Source of the DNA: CAG-552 sp964516925
Lineage (GTDB): Bacteria > Bacillota > Clostridia > Christensenellales > Pumilibacteraceae
Direction: 5' to 3'
Assembly: GCA_964516925.1 (NCBI GenBank)
Contig: CAZEXL010000025.1
Location: 1 to 15,259 of the forward strand
Length of the DNA: 15,259 bases
The notes beneath the pieces are model-generated. The model had not been told where the DNA came from and ran no database searches. It saw only the letters and a list, made by a program, of their open reading frames with translations. The position numbers and the translations under genes are program-made. The first letter of the stretch is position 1; the number at the start of each line of letters is the position of its first letter. This document shows, piece after piece, positions 6,412-13,801 of the stretch.

Positions 6412-8322
6412 TTATACGTCCAGATCGGCAACGAGCTTAGCGTTGTCTTCGATAAACTTTCTTCTAAGCTCGGGCATATCGCCCATAAGTATGGTGAAAA
6501 TTTCGTCAAGCGAAACTTCGTCTTCCATATTAACCTTAAGGAGCGTTCTGCTCTCGGGGCTCATAGTGGTGTGCCACAGCTGATCGGCGTTCATTTCGCC
6601 CAAGCCCTTGTAACGCTGAATTTCGTAACCCTTGCGACCCATTTCGTCAAGCGTTGCGTTGAGTTCCTCGTCCGAATAACAGTATATGTCTTTGTGATTT
6701 TTGCTCACCTTGTAAAGCGGCGGCTGTGCTATATACACGTGACCATTCTCGATAAGCGGCTTCATGTATCTGAAGAAGAACGTTAAAAGCAATATACGTA
6801 TGTGGCTGCCGTCTACGTCGGCATCGGTCATTATTATTATCTTGTCGTAGCGAAGTTTGCTTTCGTCGTACTCGTCGCCTACGCCGCAACCGAAAGCCGT
6901 AATCATGTTTTTGATTTCTTCGTTTTCCAACACTTTTGCAAGACGCGTTTTTTCTACGTTAAGAATTTTACCTCGAAGCGGCAAAATAGCCTGGAATCTT
7001 CTGTCACGTCCTTGCTTTGCCGTACCGCCTGCGCTGTCGCCCTCTACGATGTAAATCTCGCAATGCGAAGCGTCTTTGTCGGTACAGTCGGCAAGCTTGC
7101 CGGGAAGCGACGTGGATTCGAACACGCCCTTGCGTCTGGTTAGTTCACGCGCATTTCTGGCAGCGTCGCGCGCACGTTGAGCCGTTACGCACTTTGCAAC
7201 GAGTTCGCGCGCCTCTTTGGGGTTTTCCTCCAAGTACGTATTAAATCCGTCGGTAAGCGCCTTTGCCACGTATCCGCGCATTTCGGCGTTGCCAAGCTTG
7301 GTTTTGGTCTGACCTTCAAACTGCGGCTCGGGAAGTTTTACGCTTATGATTGCCGTAAGACCTTCGCGCACGTCGTCGCCCGAAAGCTTCTCCTCGTCCT
7401 TTATAATTTTGTGCGAATGAGCATAGTCGTTTATTATCTTTGTAAGGGCGTTCTTAAAGCCGTCTACGTGCATGCCGCCCTCTTCGTTGTTGATGTTGTT
7501 TGCGTACGCGTAAATGACTTCGTTGTAGCTGTCGTTGTACTGCATAGCGATTTCGACGATATACTCGCCGTACGTCTTTTCGATATACAAGGTTTTGGAA
7601 AGTATCGACGTTTTTGCCTTGTTAAGATATTCTACAAAATCGAGTATGCCGCCTGCAAAATGGAACGTGTCTTCTTTTTCCATACCCACGCGGTTGTCCT
7701 TTAGGCGAATGGTTATGCCCTTGTTAAGGAAGGCTACTTCTCGTAGTCTCGTACGCAAATAGTCGTAATTGAACACTATGGTATCGAAGATTTCGTCGTC
7801 GGGATAGAACGTTACTTTGGTGCCCGTCTTGTCGGTGTCGCCTACAACGGCAAGCGGACGTTGAGGAATACCGCGATTGTACGTCTGTTTGTGAATTTTG
7901 CCGTTTTGATAAATTTCGACTTCGAGCCATTCGCTTAACGCGTTTACTACCGAAAGTCCCACGCCGTGCAAACCGCCGCTTACCTTGTATCCTCCTCCGC
8001 CGAATTTACCGCCTGCGTGAAGCTTTGTAAGCACCAGTTCTACCGCAGATATACCCTCCTTTTCGTGAATGCCGGTGGGAATGCCTCGACCGTTATCCAT
8101 AACGGTAACGGCACCGTCACGAGATATTTCTATCCAAATGGTGTCGCAGTATCCGGCAAGCGCTTCGTCCACGCTGTTGTCCACAAGCTCGATAATAAGA
8201 TGATGCAAGCCCTTTTCGTCGGTTGTACCTATATACATACCCGGACGTTTGCGAACCGGCTCCAAGCCTTCAAGTACTTGAATTTTGCTGGAGTCGTAAT
8301 TTTCTTCAACTTTAATAGACAT
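6412..8322 (-). CDS. gyrB: DNA gyrase subunit B
   Basis: The 636-residue ATPase/TOPRIM subunit of gyrase, a normal length for the Gram-positive form. The GHKL ATP site shows Glu45 and Asn49 in ELVDNSVDEA, Asp76 in DNGRGIP, and the ATP lid GGLHGVG; QTKTKLGN carries the transducer lysine. The TOPRIM domain has Glu427 in EGDSAGG and Asp500/502/504 in DADVDG; the C-terminus holds QRYKGLGEMN. The PLRGK segment has Arg where E. coli has Lys447, which is usual in Gram-positive bacteria. I chose the ATG at 8322 because AAGGAG lies 6 bases upstream and the next product residues (MSIKVEENYD) match the family. A longer frame from a TTG at 8379 starts within the -35 hexamer and cannot be translated from this promoter. 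First gene of the gyrB-gyrA operon. Confidence 0.98.
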   Translation of the reverse strand: MSIKVEENYDSSKIQVLEGLEPVRKRPGMYIGTTDEKGLHHLIIELVDNSVDEALAGYCDTIWIEISRDGAVTVMDNGRGIPTGIHEKEGISAVELVLTKLHAGGKFGGGGYKVSGGLHGVGLSVVNALSEWLEVEIYQNGKIHKQTYNRGIPQRPLAVVGDTDKTGTKVTFYPDDEIFDTIVFNYDYLRTRLREVAFLNKGITIRLKDNRVGMEKEDTFHFAGGILDFVEYLNKAKTSILSKTLYIEKTYGEYIVEIAMQYNDSYNEVIYAYANNINNEEGGMHVDGFKNALTKIINDYAHSHKIIKDEEKLSGDDVREGLTAIISVKLPEPQFEGQTKTKLGNAEMRGYVAKALTDGFNTYLEENPKEARELVAKCVTAQRARDAARNARELTRRKGVFESTSLPGKLADCTDKDASHCEIYIVEGDSAGGTAKQGRDRRFQAILPLRGKILNVEKTRLAKVLENEEIKNMITAFGCGVGDEYDESKLRYDKIIIMTDADVDGSHIRILLLTFFFRYMKPLIENGHVYIAQPPLYKVSKNHKDIYCYSDEELNATLDEMGRKGYEIQRYKGLGEMNADQLWHTTMSPESRTLLKVNMEDEVSLDEIFTILMGDMPELRRKFIEDNAKLVADLDV

Positions 8323-8350
8323 AAATTTCTCCTTGTTTTGTTCGACTTTT

Positions 8351-8379
8351 ATTATATCACAGTCTGTAAAATTTTTCAA
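8351..8379 (-). promoter_or_regulatory. Sigma-A promoter of gyrB-gyrA
   Basis: The minus strand reads TTGAAA (8379-8374), a 17-base spacer and TATAAT (8356-8351). The leader before the gyrB start is about 22 bases. No operator is evident. Confidence 0.85.
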
Positions 8380-8401
8380 GTATTTTACGGTAAAAATGGA
8401 A

Positions 8402-8432
8402 ATAAAAAATCGCGCGTCGTCGTATAACGCGC
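8402..8432 (-). terminator. Possible terminator or insulator upstream of the gyrB promoter
   Basis: The minus strand reads GCGCGT, a 9-base loop, ACGCGC, then GATTTTTTATTT. This looks like an intrinsic terminator and would stop read-through into gyrB. No gene is seen directly upstream of it, so it may be a relic or a backup. Confidence 0.5.
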
Positions 8433-8845
8433 TAAAACGGGGTTAAAATCGACGAATTGTCGTAAATGGAATAAATTCGCTTTTAGGCGTTCGCCCTTTT
8501 TAGCTATATTTTGCTTATTCGCTTTTCCCAAAAAAGGCATGCCGAATAACTTTATGTAAATTAGGTTTGGGCGTAGTTCGTTGCCAAAATGAATGGATTT
8601 AAGATACGCGCTTCCTATTTTAACGTCATTCTAAACATAACGCAAAATCCCGCGGAAGCGTCCTTTCTTGTAAAAAAGGTAACCCAAAGAACTTTATGGA
8701 AATTAGATTTCGTATTGCTCATTGCCATAACGAATAGTTTATAGGTGCCCCTTTATTATGTCATTCTGAGCTTTTGCGAAGAATCTCGCGGAAGCGATAC
8801 CTTATTGTTGTATGTTTGGCAGTAGTGCATCTACCAAAGCCGAAG
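8433..8845. repeat. Gene-free stretch with two diverged tandem copies of a repeat
   Basis: I find no gene here. Two related units of roughly 140 bases start at 8530 and 8672. Both share AAAAAAGG, then ACTTTATG-AAATTA, then a TTGCCA-A--GAAT block, then GTCATTCT and a final CGCGGAAGCG. They contain degraded type I units in inverted orientation (a good one at 8759-8797) and a decayed hairpin-family sequence (GGTAACCCAAAG, the complement of a sequence near 3287). These look like old repeat copies losing similarity. The part at 8433-8528 shows nothing recognisable. Confidence 0.55.
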
Positions 8846-9080
8846 CCGAGAGTTAGAAGTTTAACGGAGAGATTGCCGCGCATACTGCGTATGCTCGTTG
8901 GTGACGTGGTTAAAGATTGCTTTCTGCTGTTACTGCAGTACTAACAACCGTTTCGCTTCCGCGAGATCCTTCACCTGCGGTTCAGGATGACAGAAAAAGC
9001 GAAGTTTTTACATTTGATTGTGCCGAGAGCGTACAGTATCACGGAGAGATTGCCACGTCGCTAAAGCTCCTCGCAATGAC
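8846..9080 (+). repeat. Composite intergenic repeat, copy B
   Basis: Same order as the copy at 3044-3270: type II (8870-8904), linker with TACTGCAGTACTAACAACCG, type I (8949-8992), linker with ACATTTGATTGTGCCGAGAG, type II ending at 9080. The first type II core is replaced by a different palindrome, GCATAC (8880-8885) with GTATGC (8889-8894). Confidence 0.8.
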
Positions 9081-9120
9081 AAGTGGTTAGGGATTGCCAC
9101 TCCGCTCGTTGGTGACGTAT

Positions 9121-9152
9121 GAAAAAAAGATAGTAAGTTAATTCTTACTACC
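9121..9152 (-). terminator. Intrinsic terminator of the lipoprotein/cysteine-protease cassette
   Basis: The minus strand reads GGTAGTAAG, loop AATTAA, CTTACTATC, then TTTTTTT. It lies about 105 bases past the stop codon. A CCCTTTTTG run on the other side allows weaker termination on the plus strand. Confidence 0.75.
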
Positions 9153-9188
9153 CTTTTTGTAATTTATATTTAATTTAAGTTTCTTTTG

Positions 9189-9218
9189 CCTACTTTTCTT
9201 TCGCTAAAGAAAAGTAGG
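9189..9218. repeat. 13-bp A/G-rich hairpin, loop CGCT
   Basis: The arms CCTACTTTTCTTT and AAAGAAAAGTAGG are perfect. It lies in the 3' untranslated region of the gene at 9257-12277, flanked by TTTCTTTTG. Confidence 0.85.
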
Positions 9219-9227
9219 TTTCTTTTG

Positions 9228-9256
9228 CTTACCTTTCTTTCCGAAAGAAAGGTAAG
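9228..9256. repeat. 13-bp A/G-rich hairpin abutting a stop codon, loop CCG
   Basis: The arms CTTACCTTTCTTT and AAAGAAAGGTAAG are perfect; the last base touches the TAA of the LRR protease. No T-run follows, so it is not a terminator by itself. RNA 3'-end protection is possible. Confidence 0.85.
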
Positions 9257-12200
9257 TTAAATCAGCATAATACCCATCATTGCGTTTGCCAAGTTTACGT
9301 TGTTTTCGCTAAACGAATTGTAATACGCTTCGCCGCTTTCGTCGTCTTCAGGCAGATTTACCGTAGCCAATATTTCACAATACTTAAATGCGTCCTCGCC
9401 TACCTGCGTTATTCCCTGCGCCGCAGTCCTTGTAAACGTTACCGTGTGCAATTCACTACACCATGCGAACGCATTGCTTTCGATTACCGTTACGCTAGAC
9501 GGTATTTCTATGCTAGTCAAACTCGTGCAATCACTGAATGCGTTTGCCGATATACTTGTTAGTCCGTTAGACAAATTTATACTAGTCAAACTTGTGCAAC
9601 CGCTAAATGCGCCCGCCCCTATACTTGTTACACCCGAAGGTATATACACCGTTTCAAGACTGGTACAGTCCTTAAATGCATTTGCCCCTACTTTTTTTAT
9701 CGTATACGGCAAACTTACCACTTTACTCCCGGTCATCCCTTCATATGCGTTCTCCGCAATTTCCACCACCGGCTTACCTTTATAAAACGACGGCACTACT
9801 ATTCTTGCTCCTTTGTTTGTTCCGATATACGAAACACGATACGTACCCGTTGTTATAGGCACCGCCGGCGTAGAGTATTTTGACATTATTTCTTCAAACT
9901 TTAATCCGGTTATATCTGCAAAATACTCCTTGCCTTCCGCTTCTCCGTTCAACAAAACTATGCAGTCAAGCGACTGCGCACCCGAGAAATTTTCATTGCT
10001 AACCGCAGATGACATCGTGTATACCGTTACCAAGTTATTGCAGCCCTTAAAAGCTTCTGCTTGTATCGTTTTCAAGCTGCTTGGTAACGTGAAGTATTTA
10101 AGCGAACTACATCCGGCAAAAGCATTGTTGCCTATATAATTTAATTGACTATCCGGTAAAAATATAAGATTTTCTATATTTTCTTTGTTTGCAAAACCAT
10201 CATCGCTTATAGCAACCACAGGCTTTCCTTCGAAATATGACGGTATAACCAACGTCTTTCCTATTTCGTCGTTTTTCGCGCTTACGGCATACGCGTTGCT
10301 GTTCGTTAAGTACGTAAACTCCAGTTCCGCTGCTTGAATTAACCCTTTTTCGCCATACCCAAGTCTATAACTTTTTTCTACTCGCTTTTCTACTCCCTTT
10401 AGACTATAAACCGTTGTATAATGCGGCATTTCATTCCCCCAAGATAATAACGGCGTTGCGAATTTCGATTCGTCTTCGTAACAAATTTCTACCATGCTTA
10501 TATTTTCGCAACCATTAAACGCGTAGTCTAGATCTACCACACCGTACATAATTACTTTTTTAATCTTTTTGCAATTTTTGAATGCGTTTATGCCTAACGT
10601 TTTTATATTTTTAGATAACTCTACCTCAGTTATTTCGTCACAACCGCTGAATGCGTTCATCGCTACTTCCGTTACAGGCTTTCCGTTGTAATACTCGGGG
10701 ATGATTAACTTTCCTTTTATTCTTTGTTTTCCGTTATCTATTGAATACGTTCCGTCATTCAATAATTTATATGTAAAATCCTCATTAACCGTTATAAGTT
10801 CAGACAGCCCTTCTACTAGCGCCGCATGCGCTTTATACCTTTCATAACCGGCTTCGGGCACATATATTTTTGTTAATTTGGGATACACATCGCTTAACAA
10901 TATACTTTCGTCGTTCCATACGATATTAGTTATTTTGTCGTTTTCTGCCCGCATTAGTCTTATTAATGACAAGCTGTTGCAATTCCAAAAAGCTTCTCCT
11001 ATGTTTGAAACCTTTTTTGGAATTGTTATAGCTGTTAGAGCCGTCTTCGAAAACGCATTTGTCCCTATCTCTTCCAAATTATCGCAATACTCTAGCGTTA
11101 CTTTACGTAAATTGCTACATGAATAAAAACATCTATCTCCAATATGAGTTAAATTATTATCTCCTTCAAACTTAACATTCTTTATTTTTTTGTTGTTGCT
11201 AAACACGTCTGCGCCTATCTTTGTTACCCAATTCGGCACTATTAATGTTCCGTCAAAATCTTCCGGCTCGTCGAACTTTGTCCATTCGCTTGTGTATGTA
11301 TATATATTACTGTTGCAATAACAATATCGTTTTGCCACTCCGTCCTTTACAACTTCATAATTATCCGTACACTTATGTTCGATACCATTAAACTTTAACA
11401 CCATTGCAGACGTGAATATATCATATGCACTATTTATTGCAAAATATGTATACTTTTCTTGCGACGCATAGCCCCTGTGACCATAAAAAATTATTTCGCC
11501 GTCTTCTTCTTTATAGTCATAACAAATCATCGCATGACTATCCCCATCAAACTTGTAGTTTGCGGCAATTAATACAGGATATCCTTGATCGATGTTGTTT
11601 TTTATAAATGTTCTTGTTGTCGCATCATCATTCATTTGTGTTTTTCTGCTTAATATTGAATAATTGTTTTTATCTATACCTATCCAATCTAAATATTCTT
11701 CTAAAATTTTTATTCTATTATTTAAAGTCGTCCTACATTTGTTATTTTCGTCAAATAATACCGTCTCTATTCCTCTACCTATCATAATTAATTTACTATG
11801 CAATGAATAACCTTGCGTAGATTCGACTATCTGTAAATATTCAATCATTGTTTTGTTCTTCGCATTTACAATGTAATCGTTATATATGCCGGGTGAATTT
11901 TTCCTTGCTACCATATTCGTATCTTCGCCCGAAGACACAACGTCATAAGCTTCCGGTATAATATCGTCGCTTAAATAATTATCGTAGTATGACAGTAACA
12001 TTCCCAGTGCAACATATCCGCAAGAATATTTATAATTCTCGCCCAAATTCGTTGTTAAGCCGCTAAAGTATTCTTTCATATATGCTCTTGCTACAGATAT
12101 GTCTTCGCTTTCAACTTCGTTTTGTTCGCTTATGCCGCTAGTTACTAAAGAATGTTCTACAATCTGCTCGCTCGATTTTGCATAACAAATTTCGGTAGCT

Positions 12201-12277
12201 GCTTCATTTTTTACAATAAAAATCATTACAGACAAGCATATGACAAATGCTATAATAAATTTAGTGTGCTTTTTCAT
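9257..12277 (-). CDS. Secreted cysteine-protease-like (C39/papain-like) LRR protein, BspA type
   Basis: 1006 residues. A Sec signal peptide covers about residues 1-33. Residues about 60-300 look like a papain-fold, C39-like peptidase: Cys86 in KYSCGYVALGMLLSYYDNY is the likely nucleophile and His248 in GDSHAMICYDY the likely base; the third catalytic residue is not clear. From about residue 340 to 990 there are around 16 BspA-type LRRs (pattern xxAFxxCxxLxxVxL), interrupted three or four times by a GK(L/T)-(I/V)IP-x-Y-x-GKPV module that starts each LRR block. There is no LPxTG, SLH or C-terminal membrane segment, so it is released or held by a partner. The ATG is 2 bases after the stop of the upstream lipoprotein, implying coupled expression. 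LRR surface proteins of this type usually mediate adhesion. Substrate unknown; the peptidase call rests on motifs only. Confidence 0.85.
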   Translation of the reverse strand: MKKHTKFIIAFVICLSVMIFIVKNEAATEICYAKSSEQIVEHSLVTSGISEQNEVESEDISVARAYMKEYFSGLTTNLGENYKYSCGYVALGMLLSYYDNYLSDDIIPEAYDVVSSGEDTNMVARKNSPGIYNDYIVNAKNKTMIEYLQIVESTQGYSLHSKLIMIGRGIETVLFDENNKCRTTLNNRIKILEEYLDWIGIDKNNYSILSRKTQMNDDATTRTFIKNNIDQGYPVLIAANYKFDGDSHAMICYDYKEEDGEIIFYGHRGYASQEKYTYFAINSAYDIFTSAMVLKFNGIEHKCTDNYEVVKDGVAKRYCYCNSNIYTYTSEWTKFDEPEDFDGTLIVPNWVTKIGADVFSNNKKIKNVKFEGDNNLTHIGDRCFYSCSNLRKVTLEYCDNLEEIGTNAFSKTALTAITIPKKVSNIGEAFWNCNSLSLIRLMRAENDKITNIVWNDESILLSDVYPKLTKIYVPEAGYERYKAHAALVEGLSELITVNEDFTYKLLNDGTYSIDNGKQRIKGKLIIPEYYNGKPVTEVAMNAFSGCDEITEVELSKNIKTLGINAFKNCKKIKKVIMYGVVDLDYAFNGCENISMVEICYEDESKFATPLLSWGNEMPHYTTVYSLKGVEKRVEKSYRLGYGEKGLIQAAELEFTYLTNSNAYAVSAKNDEIGKTLVIPSYFEGKPVVAISDDGFANKENIENLIFLPDSQLNYIGNNAFAGCSSLKYFTLPSSLKTIQAEAFKGCNNLVTVYTMSSAVSNENFSGAQSLDCIVLLNGEAEGKEYFADITGLKFEEIMSKYSTPAVPITTGTYRVSYIGTNKGARIVVPSFYKGKPVVEIAENAYEGMTGSKVVSLPYTIKKVGANAFKDCTSLETVYIPSGVTSIGAGAFSGCTSLTSINLSNGLTSISANAFSDCTSLTSIEIPSSVTVIESNAFAWCSELHTVTFTRTAAQGITQVGEDAFKYCEILATVNLPEDDESGEAYYNSFSENNVNLANAMMGIMLI

Positions 12278-12279
12278 AT

Positions 12280-13227
12280 CTAGCCCTGCCTTAAATAATT
12301 GTATAAATATTCTCCCTCAAACCAACGCTCTGACATATATGCGGAGCTCTCAAAATAACACGTTGCAACACATAGACCTCCTATCAATTCCTCCGGGGAT
12401 TCGTAAATATTTACATAGTTTGAAGGGTATTTATCACTTTCTTTTCCATATTTATACGCATAACCGGTCGGTCCCCAAAAAGTTAATTTATGTCCACGTG
12501 AAACCATCTTTATCGTCATACTTGTGTGGTCTTGCCCATCCACAAATCCGGAATGCCACTCTCCGTCACCAAGCACATACGAATAAAAGCGAAAAAACTC
12601 AACAAATAAAACATCGATTATTTCTTTGTCTTCGTCTCGCTTTACGTATACTTCATAGTTCCTTGCCATACTTACAAAGTTATAATCATAAATTGTTAAC
12701 ATCGGAGCCAAAAGCAAAAAGTCGAATTCATCGCCAAATTGTTCTACGCAATATTCGTAATATTTCTCAAACGTTGGATCCGGCACATATATACCTTGTT
12801 CTTCAGCTTCCCAAATAATTTCATTATAATAATCGGATCTATCGAATTCTTTATATAGTTCATACCCTTCATATTGACCACTAGGCGTATCCGGCATCTG
12901 TTCAAATACCGGCATTTGAGCAGTATAATTTATTTCATTGCCAGTTAAATTCCATATCTGCGCATCCATAAGCTCGATTTGTTCGTTTAACTCTTCTTTT
13001 TCAATGTCATTATCGTCCAGTTTGCTTTGCAAGTCGTTGTTTTTTTGCAATAACGAATTCACCTTTTCTTGCAATCCATCGTTGCTTTGTTGCAATGCCA
13101 AAAGACTTTCGGACTGCGCCTGAAGTTTTGCTTCCAATTCGGCAATTCTGTCTTCCGTTTCGTTGTTGCACCCTAGCAGTGACAACATTGCTATTATAGT
13201 TAGTAATAAGCATATTAATCTTTTCAT
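12280..13227 (-). CDS. Coiled-coil lipoprotein, first gene of the cysteine-protease cassette
   Basis: A 315-residue predicted lipoprotein with lipobox LLGC and lipidated Cys20. Residues about 24-92 are a Gln/Leu/Glu-rich coiled coil. Residues about 100-315 form an acidic, Tyr- and Phe-rich globular region that I do not recognise. The first 60 coding bases differ from those of the lipoprotein at 1902-2825 at only about six positions, whereas the mature parts share little beyond being coiled coil plus globular domain. The start has GGAGGT upstream and a consensus promoter. Its stop is 2 bases before the ATG of the cysteine-protease/LRR gene, so the pair is an operon. Tethering or controlling the secreted protease is inference from this repeated arrangement. 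Confidence 0.85.
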   Translation of the reverse strand: MKRLICLLLTIIAMLSLLGCNNETEDRIAELEAKLQAQSESLLALQQSNDGLQEKVNSLLQKNNDLQSKLDDNDIEKEELNEQIELMDAQIWNLTGNEINYTAQMPVFEQMPDTPSGQYEGYELYKEFDRSDYYNEIIWEAEEQGIYVPDPTFEKYYEYCVEQFGDEFDFLLLAPMLTIYDYNFVSMARNYEVYVKRDEDKEIIDVLFVEFFRFYSYVLGDGEWHSGFVDGQDHTSMTIKMVSRGHKLTFWGPTGYAYKYGKESDKYPSNYVNIYESPEELIGGLCVATCYFESSAYMSERWFEGEYLYNYLRQG

Positions 13228-13269
13228 GTTTTTACCTCCGAGTAATTATTTATTTGTGTAATTAACCAC

Positions 13270-13298
13270 ATTTTACCATATTATGGGTTTTACGTCAA
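13270..13298 (-). promoter_or_regulatory. Sigma-A promoter of the cysteine-protease cassette
   Basis: The minus strand reads TTGACG (13298-13293), a 17-base spacer ending CATAATATGG, and TAAAAT (13275-13270). It is nearly identical to the promoter at 2865-2893. Confidence 0.85.
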
Positions 13299-13380
13299 GA
13301 GTTTCTTAGAGTTTTTCACTGCATTTTCATATTGTAGGTGCGACGCATAGTTTGTACGCTTAATATTGACGAGTGGTAGT

Positions 13381-13625
13381 AGTTTAACGGAGAGATTGCC
13401 GCGTCGCTAACGCTCCTCGCAATGACATAGGGTTGGAATGTTTTCTGCTGTTACGATAGTGCTAACATACGTTTCGCTTCCGCGAGATTCTTCGCCTACG
13501 GCTCAGAATGACATAAAAAGCGGCTCAGAATGGCAAAAAGGTTTAGATTAGTACGTTTGATTGTGCCGAGAGTTAAGAGTTTAACGGAGAGATTGCCACG
13601 TTTGCTAGCGCAAATTCGCAATGAC
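13381..13625 (+). repeat. Composite intergenic repeat, copy C
   Basis: Order: type II (13393-13425), linker with TTTTCTGCTGTTACGATAGT, type I (13470-13513), a short tandem duplicate of the type I end (CGGCTCAGAATGGCA), linker TTTAGATTAGTACGTTTGAT, type II ending at 13625. The second type II core is TTTGC-TAGC-GCAAA, a different palindrome from the other copies. No gene is seen between 13228 and 13801. Confidence 0.8.
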
Positions 13626-13665
13626 AAGTGGTTAGGGATTGCCACTCCGCTCGTTGGTGACGTAT

Positions 13666-13697
13666 GAAAAAAAGATAGTAAGTTAATTCTTACTACC
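13666..13697 (-). terminator. Intrinsic terminator of apeA
   Basis: Same hairpin and TTTTTTT as at 9121-9152, about 105 bases past the apeA stop codon on the minus strand. Confidence 0.75.
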
Positions 13698-13733
13698 CTT
13701 TTTGTAATTTATATTTAATTTAAGTTTCTTTTG

Positions 13734-13763
13734 CCTACTTTTCTTTCGCTAAAGAAAAGTAGG
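13734..13763. repeat. 13-bp A/G-rich hairpin, loop CGCT
   Basis: Identical to the hairpin at 9189-9218, within the 162-bp repeat, downstream of apeA. Confidence 0.85.
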
Positions 13764-13772
13764 TTTCTTTTG

Positions 13773-13801
13773 CTTACTTTTCTTTTCGAAAGAAAAGTAA
13801 G
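13773..13801. repeat. 13-bp A/G-rich hairpin abutting the apeA stop codon, loop TCG
   Basis: The arms CTTACTTTTCTTT and AAAGAAAAGTAAG are perfect. Compared with 9228-9256, one C-G pair has become T-A, so pairing is kept. Confidence 0.85.

Larger units (their letters stand above)
9071..9232. repeat. 162-bp direct repeat, copy 1
   Basis: Read by eye it is identical to 13616-13777 (offset 4545). Similarity continues to the stop codon of each upstream gene with three changes, at 9233, 9241 and 9251. It contains a partial type II unit (GGGATTGCCACTCCGCTCGT), an intrinsic terminator and one and a half hairpins, and forms most of the 3' untranslated region of the cysteine-protease/LRR gene. Confidence 0.9.
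13616..13777. repeat. 162-bp direct repeat, copy 2
   Basis: Identical to 9071-9232 by eye. Here it forms the 3' untranslated region of the M18 aminopeptidase gene. Confidence 0.9.

Noticed and set aside
6960..7000. Arg in place of Lys447 (E. coli numbering) in GyrB PLRGK as a resistance mutation
   Set aside because: Arg is the normal residue here in Gram-positive GyrB proteins.
8323..8379. 19-residue N-terminal extension of GyrB from a TTG at 8379
   Set aside because: The TTG is part of the -35 hexamer and the -10 lies within the extension, so the RNA would not contain it; the ATG at 8322 has a good ribosome binding site.
6571..8427. Plus-strand reading frames opposite gyrB (up to 175 residues)
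   Set aside because: Codon-bias shadows of gyrB without initiation signals or motifs.
9228..9256. Reading the A/G-rich hairpin as the terminator of the LRR-protease gene
   Set aside because: No T-run follows the stem on either strand; the hairpin with TTTTTTT at 9121-9152 is a better terminator.
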